Assembly: GCA_938073845.1 (NCBI GenBank)
Contig: CALJEO010000091.1
Coordinates: 1 to 16,754 of the forward strand
Length of the DNA stretch: 16,754 nucleotides
Source: an uncultured archaeon
GTDB lineage: Archaea > Korarchaeota > Korarchaeia > Korarchaeales > Korarchaeaceae
Direction: 5' to 3'
A model generated the notes under the pieces. It was not told the DNA's origin. It saw only the letters and a program-made list of their open reading frames with translations, and ran no database searches. How positions within the stretch are numbered: the stretch's first letter is position 1; each line of letters opens with the position of its first letter. A program made the position numbers and the translations under genes. Shown in pieces: positions 8,440-15,092 of the stretch.

Positions 8440-9959
8440 CCTAGCAGCATCCTCAAGGAGCTAACCATTGGGTCTATGAGGAGCTGAGGCAGCAGGAAGA
8501 GTAGGAGACCCATTGCCGCTATCAAGATCATTGGACCGAGCAGGTCGTAGCCAGCCTCACTAGCATGCTCTGCAGCTTCCGATTCCTTACCGAAGAATAT
8601 CCTCCTCATCGTGACGAATGAGTAGGCCGTCGAGAGCCCTATGCCTACCAGAAGCAGGGCTATCACGGTCAGGAATTGGCCTATCCTCATCGAGAAGTCG
8701 GCCACTCCAGCTATTATCAGTATCTCGCTCCAAAGGCCGAGGGAAGGAGGAACCCCGGTTATGTGCATGAAGCCTATCAGCGCTAAAGCTGCCGTCAGGG
8801 GCATCCTCGATGCCAGGCCTCCCATCCTACCTATGCTCCTCAAACCATGTAGCTGCGTTATGAGAACGCCTGCCGTAGCGAACAGAAGGGCCTTCCCCAC
8901 TGCATGAGCTGCGTAATGCAGGAGAGCCCCAGCCATGCCTAGAGAGGTTATGCTAGCTATGCCCATCAGCAGATAACCCATCTGGGAGACGCTGGAGTAA
9001 GCCAGAAACCTCTTGAAGTCATCCTGAGCTAGGGCCATCAGACCCCCGTATATTATCGTGAGTAGGGCTAGGCCGAGCAAGTAGGACGCAGCTACCTCGA
9101 ACTCCGATGGGAAGAGTACGTAAGCTATCCTTATGAGGGCATAGCCCGCTATCCCTATCAGATTCGGGGAAAGGAGGGCTGAAACGGGTGTGGGGGCCTC
9201 AGCGTGCGCATAAGGAAGCCATATGTGCACCCCAAATACTGCCATCTTGACGAAGAGCCCTATCAGGATGGCCAGGAAGATGGGGAGCCTCATGGCCTCG
9301 GGAAGTAACTCCCCTAACCCTAGGTTCGCTGCCTCCCTGATGGGGTTGTAGAAGTCGAATGTGCCCGCGTTCAGTCCCAGGAGAAGCACCCCGACTAAGA
9401 ATGCCAGGGCTCCAACATGAGTCCATATCAGGTAGAGCAGGGCTATCCTCTCCCTCCTCCCATAGCCGTAGAAGGCTATGAGGAGGAAGCTGGGCAGTAG
9501 TGAGACCTCCAAGAAGAGGTAGAACTCTACCAAGTTGGTTGATAGGACAGTTCCCATCATAGCTGCTGAGAACATGACGTAGAGCATGAAGTAGACTCCC
9601 CAGCTCGCCGGCCTATGCCCCTCCCGCTCCATCTCCTCGAACCTGTGCTCCATGTACCTCAGGGAGTAGATGGATATCATCGATGTCACCAGACCTATCG
9701 ATATCGCCACGGGAGCTGATACCGCATCTAGAAGCATCGAGAAGTTCCCCAAGGTCGGGTTGCTGAGCACAACCGGATCGAGAGCCGGTCCTCTCAGGCC
9801 AGTGATGAATGATAGCCAGCTCACCACTGCTAATGGGATTAGAAGCAGCAGCGTTGAGAGAACCATCAGTAGCCTCTTACTCTTAATCATGGGGAAGAAC
9901 AGGGATATAAGAATTGGTAAAACGACTGAAAGGAACATTATCGGGACTTCCAGTTTCAT
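8436..9959 (-). CDS. nuoM: Complex I membrane subunit M (antiporter-like)
   Basis: A 507-residue membrane protein, the middle antiporter-like subunit. Diagnostic sequences are E151 on TM5 (LFLEVSLLPSFLLI), K238 on TM7 (LFVKMAVFGVHIWLPYAHAE), AEAPTPVSALLS (the NuoM form of this loop) and E412 on TM12 (PPSLGLWSEIL). The lysine normally found on TM8 (E. coli K265, LLKMGGYG) is replaced: the aligned segment NLIGIAGYALIR has G269. The usual D in WLPDAHxEAP is Y250. Start ATG 9959 is four bases after the nuoK stop. It lies before nuoL in the operon, whereas bacterial nuo operons run K-L-M-N. No frameshift is seen, so the differences look like lineage features of a working gene. Confidence 0.94.
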   Translation of the reverse strand: MKLEVPIMFLSVVLPILISLFFPMIKSKRLLMVLSTLLLLIPLAVVSWLSFITGLRGPALDPVVLSNPTLGNFSMLLDAVSAPVAISIGLVTSMISIYSLRYMEHRFEEMEREGHRPASWGVYFMLYVMFSAAMMGTVLSTNLVEFYLFLEVSLLPSFLLIAFYGYGRRERIALLYLIWTHVGALAFLVGVLLLGLNAGTFDFYNPIREAANLGLGELLPEAMRLPIFLAILIGLFVKMAVFGVHIWLPYAHAEAPTPVSALLSPNLIGIAGYALIRIAYVLFPSEFEVAASYLLGLALLTIIYGGLMALAQDDFKRFLAYSSVSQMGYLLMGIASITSLGMAGALLHYAAHAVGKALLFATAGVLITQLHGLRSIGRMGGLASRMPLTAALALIGFMHITGVPPSLGLWSEILIIAGVADFSMRIGQFLTVIALLLVGIGLSTAYSFVTMRRIFFGKESEAAEHASEAGYDLLGPMILIAAMGLLLFLLPQLLIDPMVSSLRMLLG

Positions 9960-9963
9960 ATTC

Positions 9964-10269
9964 CTACCCCCGGAACCTCCTGAGCTCGTAGGTATCGAGA
10001 GTCCCCCTCATGCGGAACATCAGTATCGCCAGGGACACGATGACACCGACCTCGGCTGCCGATAGCGAGATCGCTATCACAGCCAGGGCCCCCCCGACAG
10101 GTCCGTAACCCGAGTCGAGAGAGGCCAGGGAGAGAAGGGAGAGTAGTGCAGCATTAAAAATAACCTCAGCTGATAGGAGCATCCTTATAACATTCCTCTT
10201 GGAGACTATCCCGTAAATCCCTATGGAGAGGAGCACCGCTGAAAGGATCAGGTAGTAATAGACCTCCAT
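9964..10269 (-). CDS. nuoK: Complex I membrane subunit K
   Basis: A 101-residue protein with three predicted membrane helices, the normal size for NuoK. The two intramembrane glutamates needed for proton transfer in E. coli NuoK (E36, E72) correspond to E35 (LLSAEVIFNAALL) and E73 (SLSAAEVGVIVSLAI). Start ATG 10269 lies two bases after the nuoJ stop, with GGAGGT upstream in the end of nuoJ. NuoK packs with NuoJ and NuoA at the base of the membrane arm. Confidence 0.95.
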   Translation of the reverse strand: MEVYYYLILSAVLLSIGIYGIVSKRNVIRMLLSAEVIFNAALLSLLSLASLDSGYGPVGGALAVIAISLSAAEVGVIVSLAILMFRMRGTLDTYELRRFRG

Positions 10270-10271
10270 AT

Positions 10272-10751
10272 TCAGACCTCCCTCCTGGCGAGGGTTATCG
10301 CCTCTATCAGGGTCGTGGCCAGGGCGAGACTTGCCACTATCAGGGCGAACCAGTACTTCTCAATTAGGATCGAGGTCAGACCCTTGTACTCCAGATAAAA
10401 TGAGGGCTGAGCCCCGACGGATAGGAATATCCTCGAGAGAACTAGCACCGTCAGTATGAATGCCGAGAAAGTGACTACCTTCAACCCGGGTTCCACCGTG
10501 GGAACCTCCCTCATCATGACCAGGGAGAAGAGTATGAACGTTACTGCGGCACCTACGTAAACGATCAGGTGGAAGAGAGCTATTATCGGAAAACCCAGCA
10601 GGGAGAAGAGGATAGCATTAGCTATGCCCACTATCGAGAGGAAGAAGGCGGAGTACACTATGGACCTATGTAGGATCACTAGCGCCGATGACACCAGCGC
10701 GAGTACAGCTGAGGCTAGGAAGATCAGGACGTCAGGATCTGGCAGGCTCAT
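10272..10751 (-). CDS. nuoJ: Complex I membrane subunit J
   Basis: A 159-residue protein with about five hydrophobic helices, matching NuoJ in length and layout. The conserved third-helix region is seen as ALFHLIVYVGAAVTFILFSLV without its flanks (residues 58-78), corresponding to the family's QVxVYxGAVMVLxLFxVM; this helix forms the pi-bulge that rotates during turnover in known structures. ATG 10751 overlaps the end of nuoI by 20 bases and is preceded by GGAGGGGGATAAGGT. Sequence conservation is low in this family, but its place between I and K and its helix pattern make the call secure. Confidence 0.92.
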   Translation of the reverse strand: MSLPDPDVLIFLASAVLALVSSALVILHRSIVYSAFFLSIVGIANAILFSLLGFPIIALFHLIVYVGAAVTFILFSLVMMREVPTVEPGLKVVTFSAFILTVLVLSRIFLSVGAQPSFYLEYKGLTSILIEKYWFALIVASLALATTLIEAITLARREV

Positions 10752-11226
10752 ACCTTATCCCCCTCCTCTCATCCAGGACGGCCCGTACCTTCCTCGGCTC
10801 CCTCAAGTAGAGGGGCCTGGGGACCCCCTTGCTGAACTCAGCTGGTGGATATATCTGCTCCTCGTAGGTGTAGTAAGCGACATCATGAACTTTTGTGAAC
10901 CTAAGCGAATCAGTGGGGCAGATGTCGACGCAGAAGCCGCAGAAAATGCATCTAGTGTAGTTTATCCCGGGTCTCTTGACCACCTTCCCCTCCCTCTCCG
11001 ACTCCTCCTTAGACACGTACATCTTCATCGCGTCAGCAGGGCAGACCATGGCGCAGAGGGAGCACTTTATGCAGGAGTCCCAATCGTACTCTATCATCCC
11101 CCTGTAACCTTCAGGCAGCTCTTGGATATCATCCGGGTACATCAGGGTGAGCCTAGGGCCCGCAAAAAGGTACTTGAATCCTGTGAGTATGGCCTTCGCA
11201 TGCCTCACAGTCCTACTTAACGACAA
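10732..11226 (-). CDS. nuoI: Complex I peripheral subunit I, two 4Fe-4S clusters
   Basis: A 164-residue ferredoxin-type subunit carrying clusters N6a and N6b, which pass electrons toward N2 in NuoB. The ligands are C52-x2-C55-x2-C58-x3-C62-P and C93-x2-C96-x2-C99-x3-C103-P. An amphipathic N-terminus (residues 1-22) suits membrane association. TTG 11226 is the start: GGAGGTGTG lies just upstream, and no in-frame ATG occurs before the conserved region begins. The gene overlaps nuoH by 14 bases and nuoJ by 20. Because nuoE/F/G are missing, this subunit is the outermost visible electron entry point and might receive electrons directly from ferredoxin or from a separately encoded input subunit (inference). 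A basic C-terminal tail of about 55 residues follows the second cluster. Confidence 0.96.
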   Translation of the reverse strand: MSLSRTVRHAKAILTGFKYLFAGPRLTLMYPDDIQELPEGYRGMIEYDWDSCIKCSLCAMVCPADAMKMYVSKEESEREGKVVKRPGINYTRCIFCGFCVDICPTDSLRFTKVHDVAYYTYEEQIYPPAEFSKGVPRPLYLREPRKVRAVLDERRGIRYEPARS

Positions 11227-12220
11227 GACTCACACCTCCCATAATCAGCAAGAGGGAAATCACAACTGAGATCAGGGAGAGGGGGAAGGCTATCTTCCAC
11301 CCTATGCTGATGGCTTGATCTATCCTGAACCTCGGGTAAACAGCTCTCAGGAAGGCCCCCAAGGCTACGAGCAGGAAGGCCTTCACGAAGAGCATAGCCC
11401 CAGCTACCATGGGATCGTTTATGGGGAGGGGGTTCCACCCACCCAGGAAGAGTATGGAGTACACCAAGCTGAGGACGTAGAGCTTTACGTAGGAGGCTCC
11501 CATCACCAGCCCATATATTATCCCGCTGTACTCGGTGTAAGGCCCCGCGACTATCTCACTCTCAGCCTCAGGTATCTCAAACGGGAACTTCGAGGTGGAC
11601 ATGTACATCAGCAGGAGCATGTTTATTGCCGCCAAGGGATTGAGTATAACTCCCCATAGGCCCTTCTGTGCCTCAGCTATCTCAACAAGATCCAGCGATT
11701 TATAGAGGATCGCCATGGATATCGCTGACAGGAACATAGGTATCTCGTAGGAGATGACCAGGTAACCTTCCCTGACTCCCCCTATGAGTGAGAACTTATT
11801 GTTGCTCGACCATCCCATGAGGACGGTGAATATGGGGGCTAATGTGGTGAGGGCCATCACTATGAGGAGCGAGACATCGCTCCTGAAGGCGTAGTAAGTG
11901 GGGCTAATAGGCACTGCCACCACGGGAAGGTAAGCCAATCCGAAGAGGAAAACTGGGGTCATTAGGAAGGCTAGCTTATCCGCTTCCCTCGGCACTATCG
12001 GTTCCTGAAAGAGATACCTCAGAAGATCCGCTATGGTCTGTATTACCCCACCAAGCGGTTTGAACACATAGAGGGGACCGTACCTGAGCTGTACTTTGGC
12101 AGCTATCTTCCTTTCGAGCCATATTATTATGAGTAAGAGCAAGAAAGCCGCTACCAACCCCGGAAAAACCAAGGGGATGAAGATATAAGGTTCGAACAAT
12201 AGCTTCAGGATGTCCATCAC
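11213..12220 (-). CDS. nuoH: Complex I membrane subunit H
   Basis: A 335-residue membrane protein with about eight helices that forms the floor of the quinone chamber. Family motifs are WLERKIAAKVQLRYGP (34-49), a segment at 56-77 matching GGxxQxxAD...EPIVP, SNNKFSLIGGVREGY (139-153) with SYEIPM (157-162), and PFEIPEAESEIVAGPYTEYS (213-232), the best NuoH signature. GTG 12220 overlaps the nuoD stop by four bases (GTGA); ATG 12217 is the alternative and differs by one residue. GGAGG lies upstream in the end of nuoD. The acidic residues lining the quinone channel entrance are largely kept. Membrane-bound hydrogenases carry a similar subunit, but the surrounding genes are of the Nuo type. Confidence 0.95.
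   Translation of the reverse strand: MMDILKLLFEPYIFIPLVFPGLVAAFLLLLIIIWLERKIAAKVQLRYGPLYVFKPLGGVIQTIADLLRYLFQEPIVPREADKLAFLMTPVFLFGLAYLPVVAVPISPTYYAFRSDVSLLIVMALTTLAPIFTVLMGWSSNNKFSLIGGVREGYLVISYEIPMFLSAISMAILYKSLDLVEIAEAQKGLWGVILNPLAAINMLLLMYMSTSKFPFEIPEAESEIVAGPYTEYSGIIYGLVMGASYVKLYVLSLVYSILFLGGWNPLPINDPMVAGAMLFVKAFLLVALGAFLRAVYPRFRIDQAISIGWKIAFPLSLISVVISLLLIMGGVSLVVK
11231..11239 (-). promoter_or_regulatory. Ribosome binding site deciding the TTG start of nuoI
   Basis: On the minus strand GGAGGTGTG precedes TTG 11226 with normal spacing, inside the last codons of nuoH. It is one of the strongest ribosome sites in the window and supports an otherwise doubtful TTG initiation. Confidence 0.6.
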
Positions 12221-13389
12221 CTATCAGCCTCCGGCGGGAAGTAATCCAAGCTACCGTATATCGCTGGGATATCAGCCACCCTAACTCCCCTGGTTAAGTG
12301 CTCGAAGAGGATGACGTTCCTGAAGGATGGGGTCACCATCCTCATCCTGTAGGGGCTGAGCTTCCCATCGCTCACTATGTGGAACACAACCTCCCCTCTC
12401 CCTCCCTCGACCCTCGAGATGGCCTCGCCCGGCGGTACCCTGAGGTTGGCGAAGACGGAGGGGAACTTCACCATGCCTCTCTGCTTCATGGACTCCCTCA
12501 GCTTAGGAGGTATCAGCTTCTCGTAACTCTCGTGTAAGATGGGCCCTTCTGGTATCTTCCTGATGACCTGCCTTATTATCCTCATGCTCTCCACGATCTC
12601 CCTCACCCTCACCATGACCCTGGCGAAGGAGTCACCGGCTTCCTCCGTGACGATGTCGAACTCGAGCTCTGGGTAAGCAGCGTAGGGCTCAGCTCTCCTA
12701 ACGTCATAAGCTACTCCACTAGCCCTAAGATTAGGTCCTGTTATCCCTAAATTTATAGCATCATGCCTGCTGAGCACGCCCACTCCCTCGAGCCTAGCCC
12801 TCACAACGGGGTTGTTGAAGTAGAGGTTGAAGTAGTCCCTCATCCTGTTCTCCATGTACCTCAGTACCCTCTCAGCCCTCTCACCTAAGCCCGCTGGCAG
12901 GTCCCTCCTAACCCCTCCCGGTATTATGTAGGAGTAGGTAAGCCTGGCCCCCGTCAGCTCCTGAGCCAGTTCCAGGAAGGGCTCCCTATCGCCGAAGCAC
13001 CACATGTAAGCTGTTGAAGAGCCTATCATCACTCCGTGAATTCCTAACCCATAAAGGTGGCTGTGGATCCTGTTTATCTCCGCTAGGAGCGTGCGCAGGT
13101 ACTTGGCCCTCTCGGGGGGCTCTATACCGAGGAGCTTCTCCAGAGCCATCACGTAAGCTAAGTTGTTAGCTGTGGTATCCGCTAGGGAGGGCCTCTCCAC
13201 GAGTGGGATTATCTGAAGGTACTTCTTCACCTCAGCCAGCTTCTCGACGGACCTGTGGACGTAACCTATGTTCGGCCTCAGCTCAACAACCACATCACCA
13301 TCTACCTTCGCCACCAACCTCATGTGACCTGAGGCCGGGTGCTGAGGCCCTATCAGCAACTCAAGCTCCCTCTCGCCGGAGGAGATCAT
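12217..13389 (-). CDS. nuoD: Complex I peripheral subunit D (49-kDa type)
   Basis: A 390-residue subunit that with NuoB forms the quinone-reduction site. Typical segments: ELLIGPQHPASGHMRL (10-25), IGYVHRSVEKLAEVKKYLQ (41-59), AEINRIHSHLYGLG (103-116), LGITGPNLRASGVAYDVR (about 215-232) and IVSDGKLSPYRMRMVTPSF (near the C-terminus), ending in DR. The only cysteine is in MWCFGD, so the paired CxxC nickel ligands of hydrogenase large subunits are absent. Compared with T. thermophilus Nqo4 recalled from memory, the quinone-binding Tyr (Y87) aligns with L69, and the HPSTHG loop is changed and one residue shorter. ATG 13389 overlaps the nuoC stop (ATGA) with GGAGGGG upstream. It is unfused to NuoC. 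Confidence 0.96.
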   Translation of the reverse strand: MISSGERELELLIGPQHPASGHMRLVAKVDGDVVVELRPNIGYVHRSVEKLAEVKKYLQIIPLVERPSLADTTANNLAYVMALEKLLGIEPPERAKYLRTLLAEINRIHSHLYGLGIHGVMIGSSTAYMWCFGDREPFLELAQELTGARLTYSYIIPGGVRRDLPAGLGERAERVLRYMENRMRDYFNLYFNNPVVRARLEGVGVLSRHDAINLGITGPNLRASGVAYDVRRAEPYAAYPELEFDIVTEEAGDSFARVMVRVREIVESMRIIRQVIRKIPEGPILHESYEKLIPPKLRESMKQRGMVKFPSVFANLRVPPGEAISRVEGGRGEVVFHIVSDGKLSPYRMRMVTPSFRNVILFEHLTRGVRVADIPAIYGSLDYFPPEADR

Positions 13390-13859
13390 GCATCTATCCC
13401 CTCCACCCTCACCTTGAACTCCTTCCTGAGCGGGGGTATTCCATCATAGCTATCCGGGAGGAGAAGCCTCTCCTCCATCCTCGGATTTCCCTCGAACTCT
13501 ATGCCTAGGAGATCCTTTTCCTCCTGTTCCTGGTAGAGGACGCTCGGCCAGACCCGAACCAGGGAGGGTATCCTAGGATCATCATAAGGCAAGGATACCC
13601 GGAGGTTGACCAAGAAGTGGGAGAGGCTATCCGAGTAAGATGATGTTATGTAAACTACCTCGAACCTCTCTTTGGGGTAGTCTATGCCAGTTACTGCTTT
13701 CACGTGATCTAATCCCATTTCCCTAAGCTTGCTGGCCGCCTCAACTAACTTATCCCTACCCACCCTCACCTCTATCAAATTAGGGTCCTTCGAGCTTACT
13801 TCAGCACCCAATCCATTTAGCTTCTCCTCTATCTCCTTCCTGAGATCATCTAGTCTCAT
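13386..13859 (-). CDS. nuoC: Complex I peripheral subunit C (30-kDa type)
   Basis: A 157-residue soluble subunit, unfused, that packs against NuoD. Matches to the family are ERFEVVYITSSY (about 63-74), VWPSVLYQEQEEKDLLGIEF (102-121) corresponding to the WxxAxxxEREvyDmfGi signature, and GNPRMEERLLLPDSYDGIPP with L-R-K following, which matches the GHPxLRRxLLPDdWxGxPLRKd tail. It has no cofactor. ATG 13859 overlaps the nuoB end by 14 bases and is preceded by GGTGAG. The signature aspartate/glycine pair is kept in DLLGIEF. Confidence 0.95.
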   Translation of the reverse strand: MRLDDLRKEIEEKLNGLGAEVSSKDPNLIEVRVGRDKLVEAASKLREMGLDHVKAVTGIDYPKERFEVVYITSSYSDSLSHFLVNLRVSLPYDDPRIPSLVRVWPSVLYQEQEEKDLLGIEFEGNPRMEERLLLPDSYDGIPPLRKEFKVRVEGIDA

Positions 13860-14373
13860 ATCTCACCAGCTCCCCTCTCCTTATCTTCCTCTGAAGCATG
13901 ATTATGGCTTGAGCCACCGCCTCAGGCCTAGGGGGACATCCCGGTATGAATACGTGGACGGGGAGTATGTCCATGGGCCTCACTATGTTGTAGCTGTTCC
14001 AGAATATACCCCCATCTATGGCGCAGGCCCCCATACCTACGACGAACTTGGGCTCAGGCATCTGCTCATAAACCCAGATGGCCGCTTCCGCCATCTTCTT
14101 GCTCAGCGTCCCCTCGATGAAGAGGAGATTACATTGCCTTATACCTATGAATGGGAGGAATCCCAGCCTTTCGGCATCGTACTTAGGGGCTGCTGAAGCC
14201 GCGAACTCAGCACCGCAACACGCTGTGGTGAAGTGGACGGGCCAGAGGGAGAAGGAGATACCCCAGTCCCTTATGTCCCTCACCGGTCTCTTTTCAACCA
14301 GCCATGCTGCGGCCTTCCTAGCTGACCTCTCCAAGTTCCCCACTAAAAGCTTGCCCTCTAAGGAGCAGACCAT
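13846..14373 (-). CDS. nuoB: Complex I peripheral subunit B, cluster N2
   Basis: A 175-residue subunit binding the terminal 4Fe-4S cluster N2 next to the quinone site. Ligands are the tandem cysteines C52-C53 (TTACCGAEF), C117 (GMGACAIDGG) and C146 (IPGCPPRPEA). Also seen are WGISFSLWPVHF, GTLSKKMAEAA and YEQMPEPKFV. The segment that is ASPRQAD in most complex I enzymes reads GIRQCN here (77-82), keeping Arg79 and Gln80 but losing Pro and Asp. ATG 14373 has GGAGGT seven bases upstream and overlaps nuoA by 16 bases. All cluster ligands are present, so a functional N2 is expected. Confidence 0.96.
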   Translation of the reverse strand: MVCSLEGKLLVGNLERSARKAAAWLVEKRPVRDIRDWGISFSLWPVHFTTACCGAEFAASAAPKYDAERLGFLPFIGIRQCNLLFIEGTLSKKMAEAAIWVYEQMPEPKFVVGMGACAIDGGIFWNSYNIVRPMDILPVHVFIPGCPPRPEAVAQAIIMLQRKIRRGELVRYETR

Positions 14374-14747
14374 AGTTCCAACCTCCTAGCTGAGTATAGG
14401 CCGAATATCAGGGGGGGCATTATTATCCCGAGGATCCCGAGGAAGAGGTAAAGGGTGAAGGCAGGAGAGCTGTGTGCTTCCAGGAGGAAGAGAAACGAGT
14501 ATATCATTATCGGTTCTACCGTCAGGAAAAGGATGAGGTAGGGGTAGTACTGCATCATGAGCAGGCCCCTAGCCCTCCCCCTGGGAGGATTAGCGCACTC
14601 GTACCTCTCCCTCTTCTTGGGGAACGTCTTAGATGGGGAGATCACCCTCCCAAGTAGGATCCCTATTATCCCTATACCCAACCCCAAGGTGATCCCGAGG
14701 GAGAAGGTCACCGCGGCATCGAGCCAAGGGGGCATTAGGACCTCCAT
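14358..14747 (-). CDS. nuoA: Complex I membrane subunit A
   Basis: A 129-residue protein with three hydrophobic helices, first gene of the operon. RERYECANPPRGRAR (46-60) matches the loop KxxxYECGxxPxGxAR, keeping the cysteine that marks the active/deactive switch in mitochondrial ND3; the following Gly is Ala. The second helix reads LILFLTVEPIMIYSF where the family has FxxFDvExxxLxPw, so the usual Asp is Thr while the Glu is kept. ATG 14747 lies about 40 bases from a candidate TATA box; no strong ribosome site is seen before it, unlike most other genes in the operon. Confidence 0.93.
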   Translation of the reverse strand: MEVLMPPWLDAAVTFSLGITLGLGIGIIGILLGRVISPSKTFPKKRERYECANPPRGRARGLLMMQYYPYLILFLTVEPIMIYSFLFLLEAHSSPAFTLYLFLGILGIIMPPLIFGLYSARRLELWSAP

Positions 14748-14780
14748 CTCAGCTTACCCATGATAGGCCCTCCCGACCCT

Positions 14781-14797
14781 ATAACTTAAAAAAATAT
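14781..14797 (-). promoter_or_regulatory. Candidate TATA box for the nuo operon
   Basis: On the minus strand this reads ATATTTTTTTAAGTTAT, an AT-rich TATA-like element. With about 26 bases to the start of transcription, the RNA would begin near 14764 and have a leader of about 17 bases before the nuoA ATG. The long AT-rich tract further upstream makes the exact element uncertain. Confidence 0.35.
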
Positions 14798-14820
14798 CCA
14801 TTCAGGTGACATCCCCATTT

Positions 14821-14930
14821 TTACAATTAATATTTTACTTTGTAGTCGAATTAAAGTTAATTAAATTCTTAATACTTATATTATTAGAAAAGTTTTCTCT
14901 AATTTTTTAATTTATTGTTAAAAAATTTCC
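14821..14930. other. AT-rich intergenic core
   Basis: By eye only 16 of these 110 bases are G or C, in a window that is otherwise roughly half G+C. The segment contains the 8-bp palindrome TTAATTAA (14857-14864), AGAAAA-G-TTTTCT (14886-14898) and a 10-bp hairpin (14901-14927). It lies between the end of the adenosyltransferase gene and the nuo promoter, both on the minus strand. No reading frame or RNA gene is recognised. Termination of the upstream transcript and promoter upstream sequence for nuo are the simplest roles. Confidence 0.6.
14901..14927 (-). repeat. 10-bp perfect inverted repeat, possible terminator
   Basis: AATTTTTTAA (14901-14910) and TTAAAAAATT (14918-14927) are exact reverse complements around a seven-base loop. 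Read on the minus strand it offers a T6 run suitable for ending the transcript of the reductase/adenosyltransferase unit, although it is about 165 bases past the stop. A protein-binding site is the alternative. Confidence 0.45.
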
Positions 14931-15092
14931 ATAATAGATCCAGAGAAGGATCCCGCCGGTAACGCGTGTATGGAATCAGTCGAATTAGGCAAGATGGTTC
15001 TCTCGGTCGTGCATAATCATGTGAAACTTTAAGGAAAGGGTTCCCTGAAATTTAACTAATGATATTTAAGGACGCTTCTCGGGAATCGATGA
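14931..15092. other. Non-coding stretch after the adenosyltransferase gene, nothing recognised
   Basis: This 162-base segment returns to ordinary base composition between the adenosyltransferase stop and the AT-rich core. The longest frame starting with ATG that I find in it is about 11 codons. AGGGTTCCCT (15036-15045) can form a short hairpin, and TTAAATATC on the minus strand near 15068-15060 is TATA-like. I see no tRNA, C/D-box RNA or riboswitch pattern. Confidence 0.4.

Noticed and set aside
10624..11220. 198-codon open frame on the plus strand opposite nuoI and nuoJ
   Set aside because: Both nuoI, with its eight cluster cysteines, and nuoJ are certain on the other strand. The antisense product has low-complexity composition and no recognisable motif.
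4969..14747. Membrane-bound [NiFe] hydrogenase (Mbh/Ech type) instead of complex I
   Set aside because: The large subunit homologue has a single cysteine and no CxxC pairs for nickel; NuoA, J and K, three distinct antiporter-like subunits and a NuoL lateral helix are all present, as in complex I.
14821..14936. Replication origin in the AT-rich island
   Set aside because: No origin recognition box-type repeats flanked by G runs, and no cdc6/orc1 gene nearby in the window. AT-richness alone is not enough.
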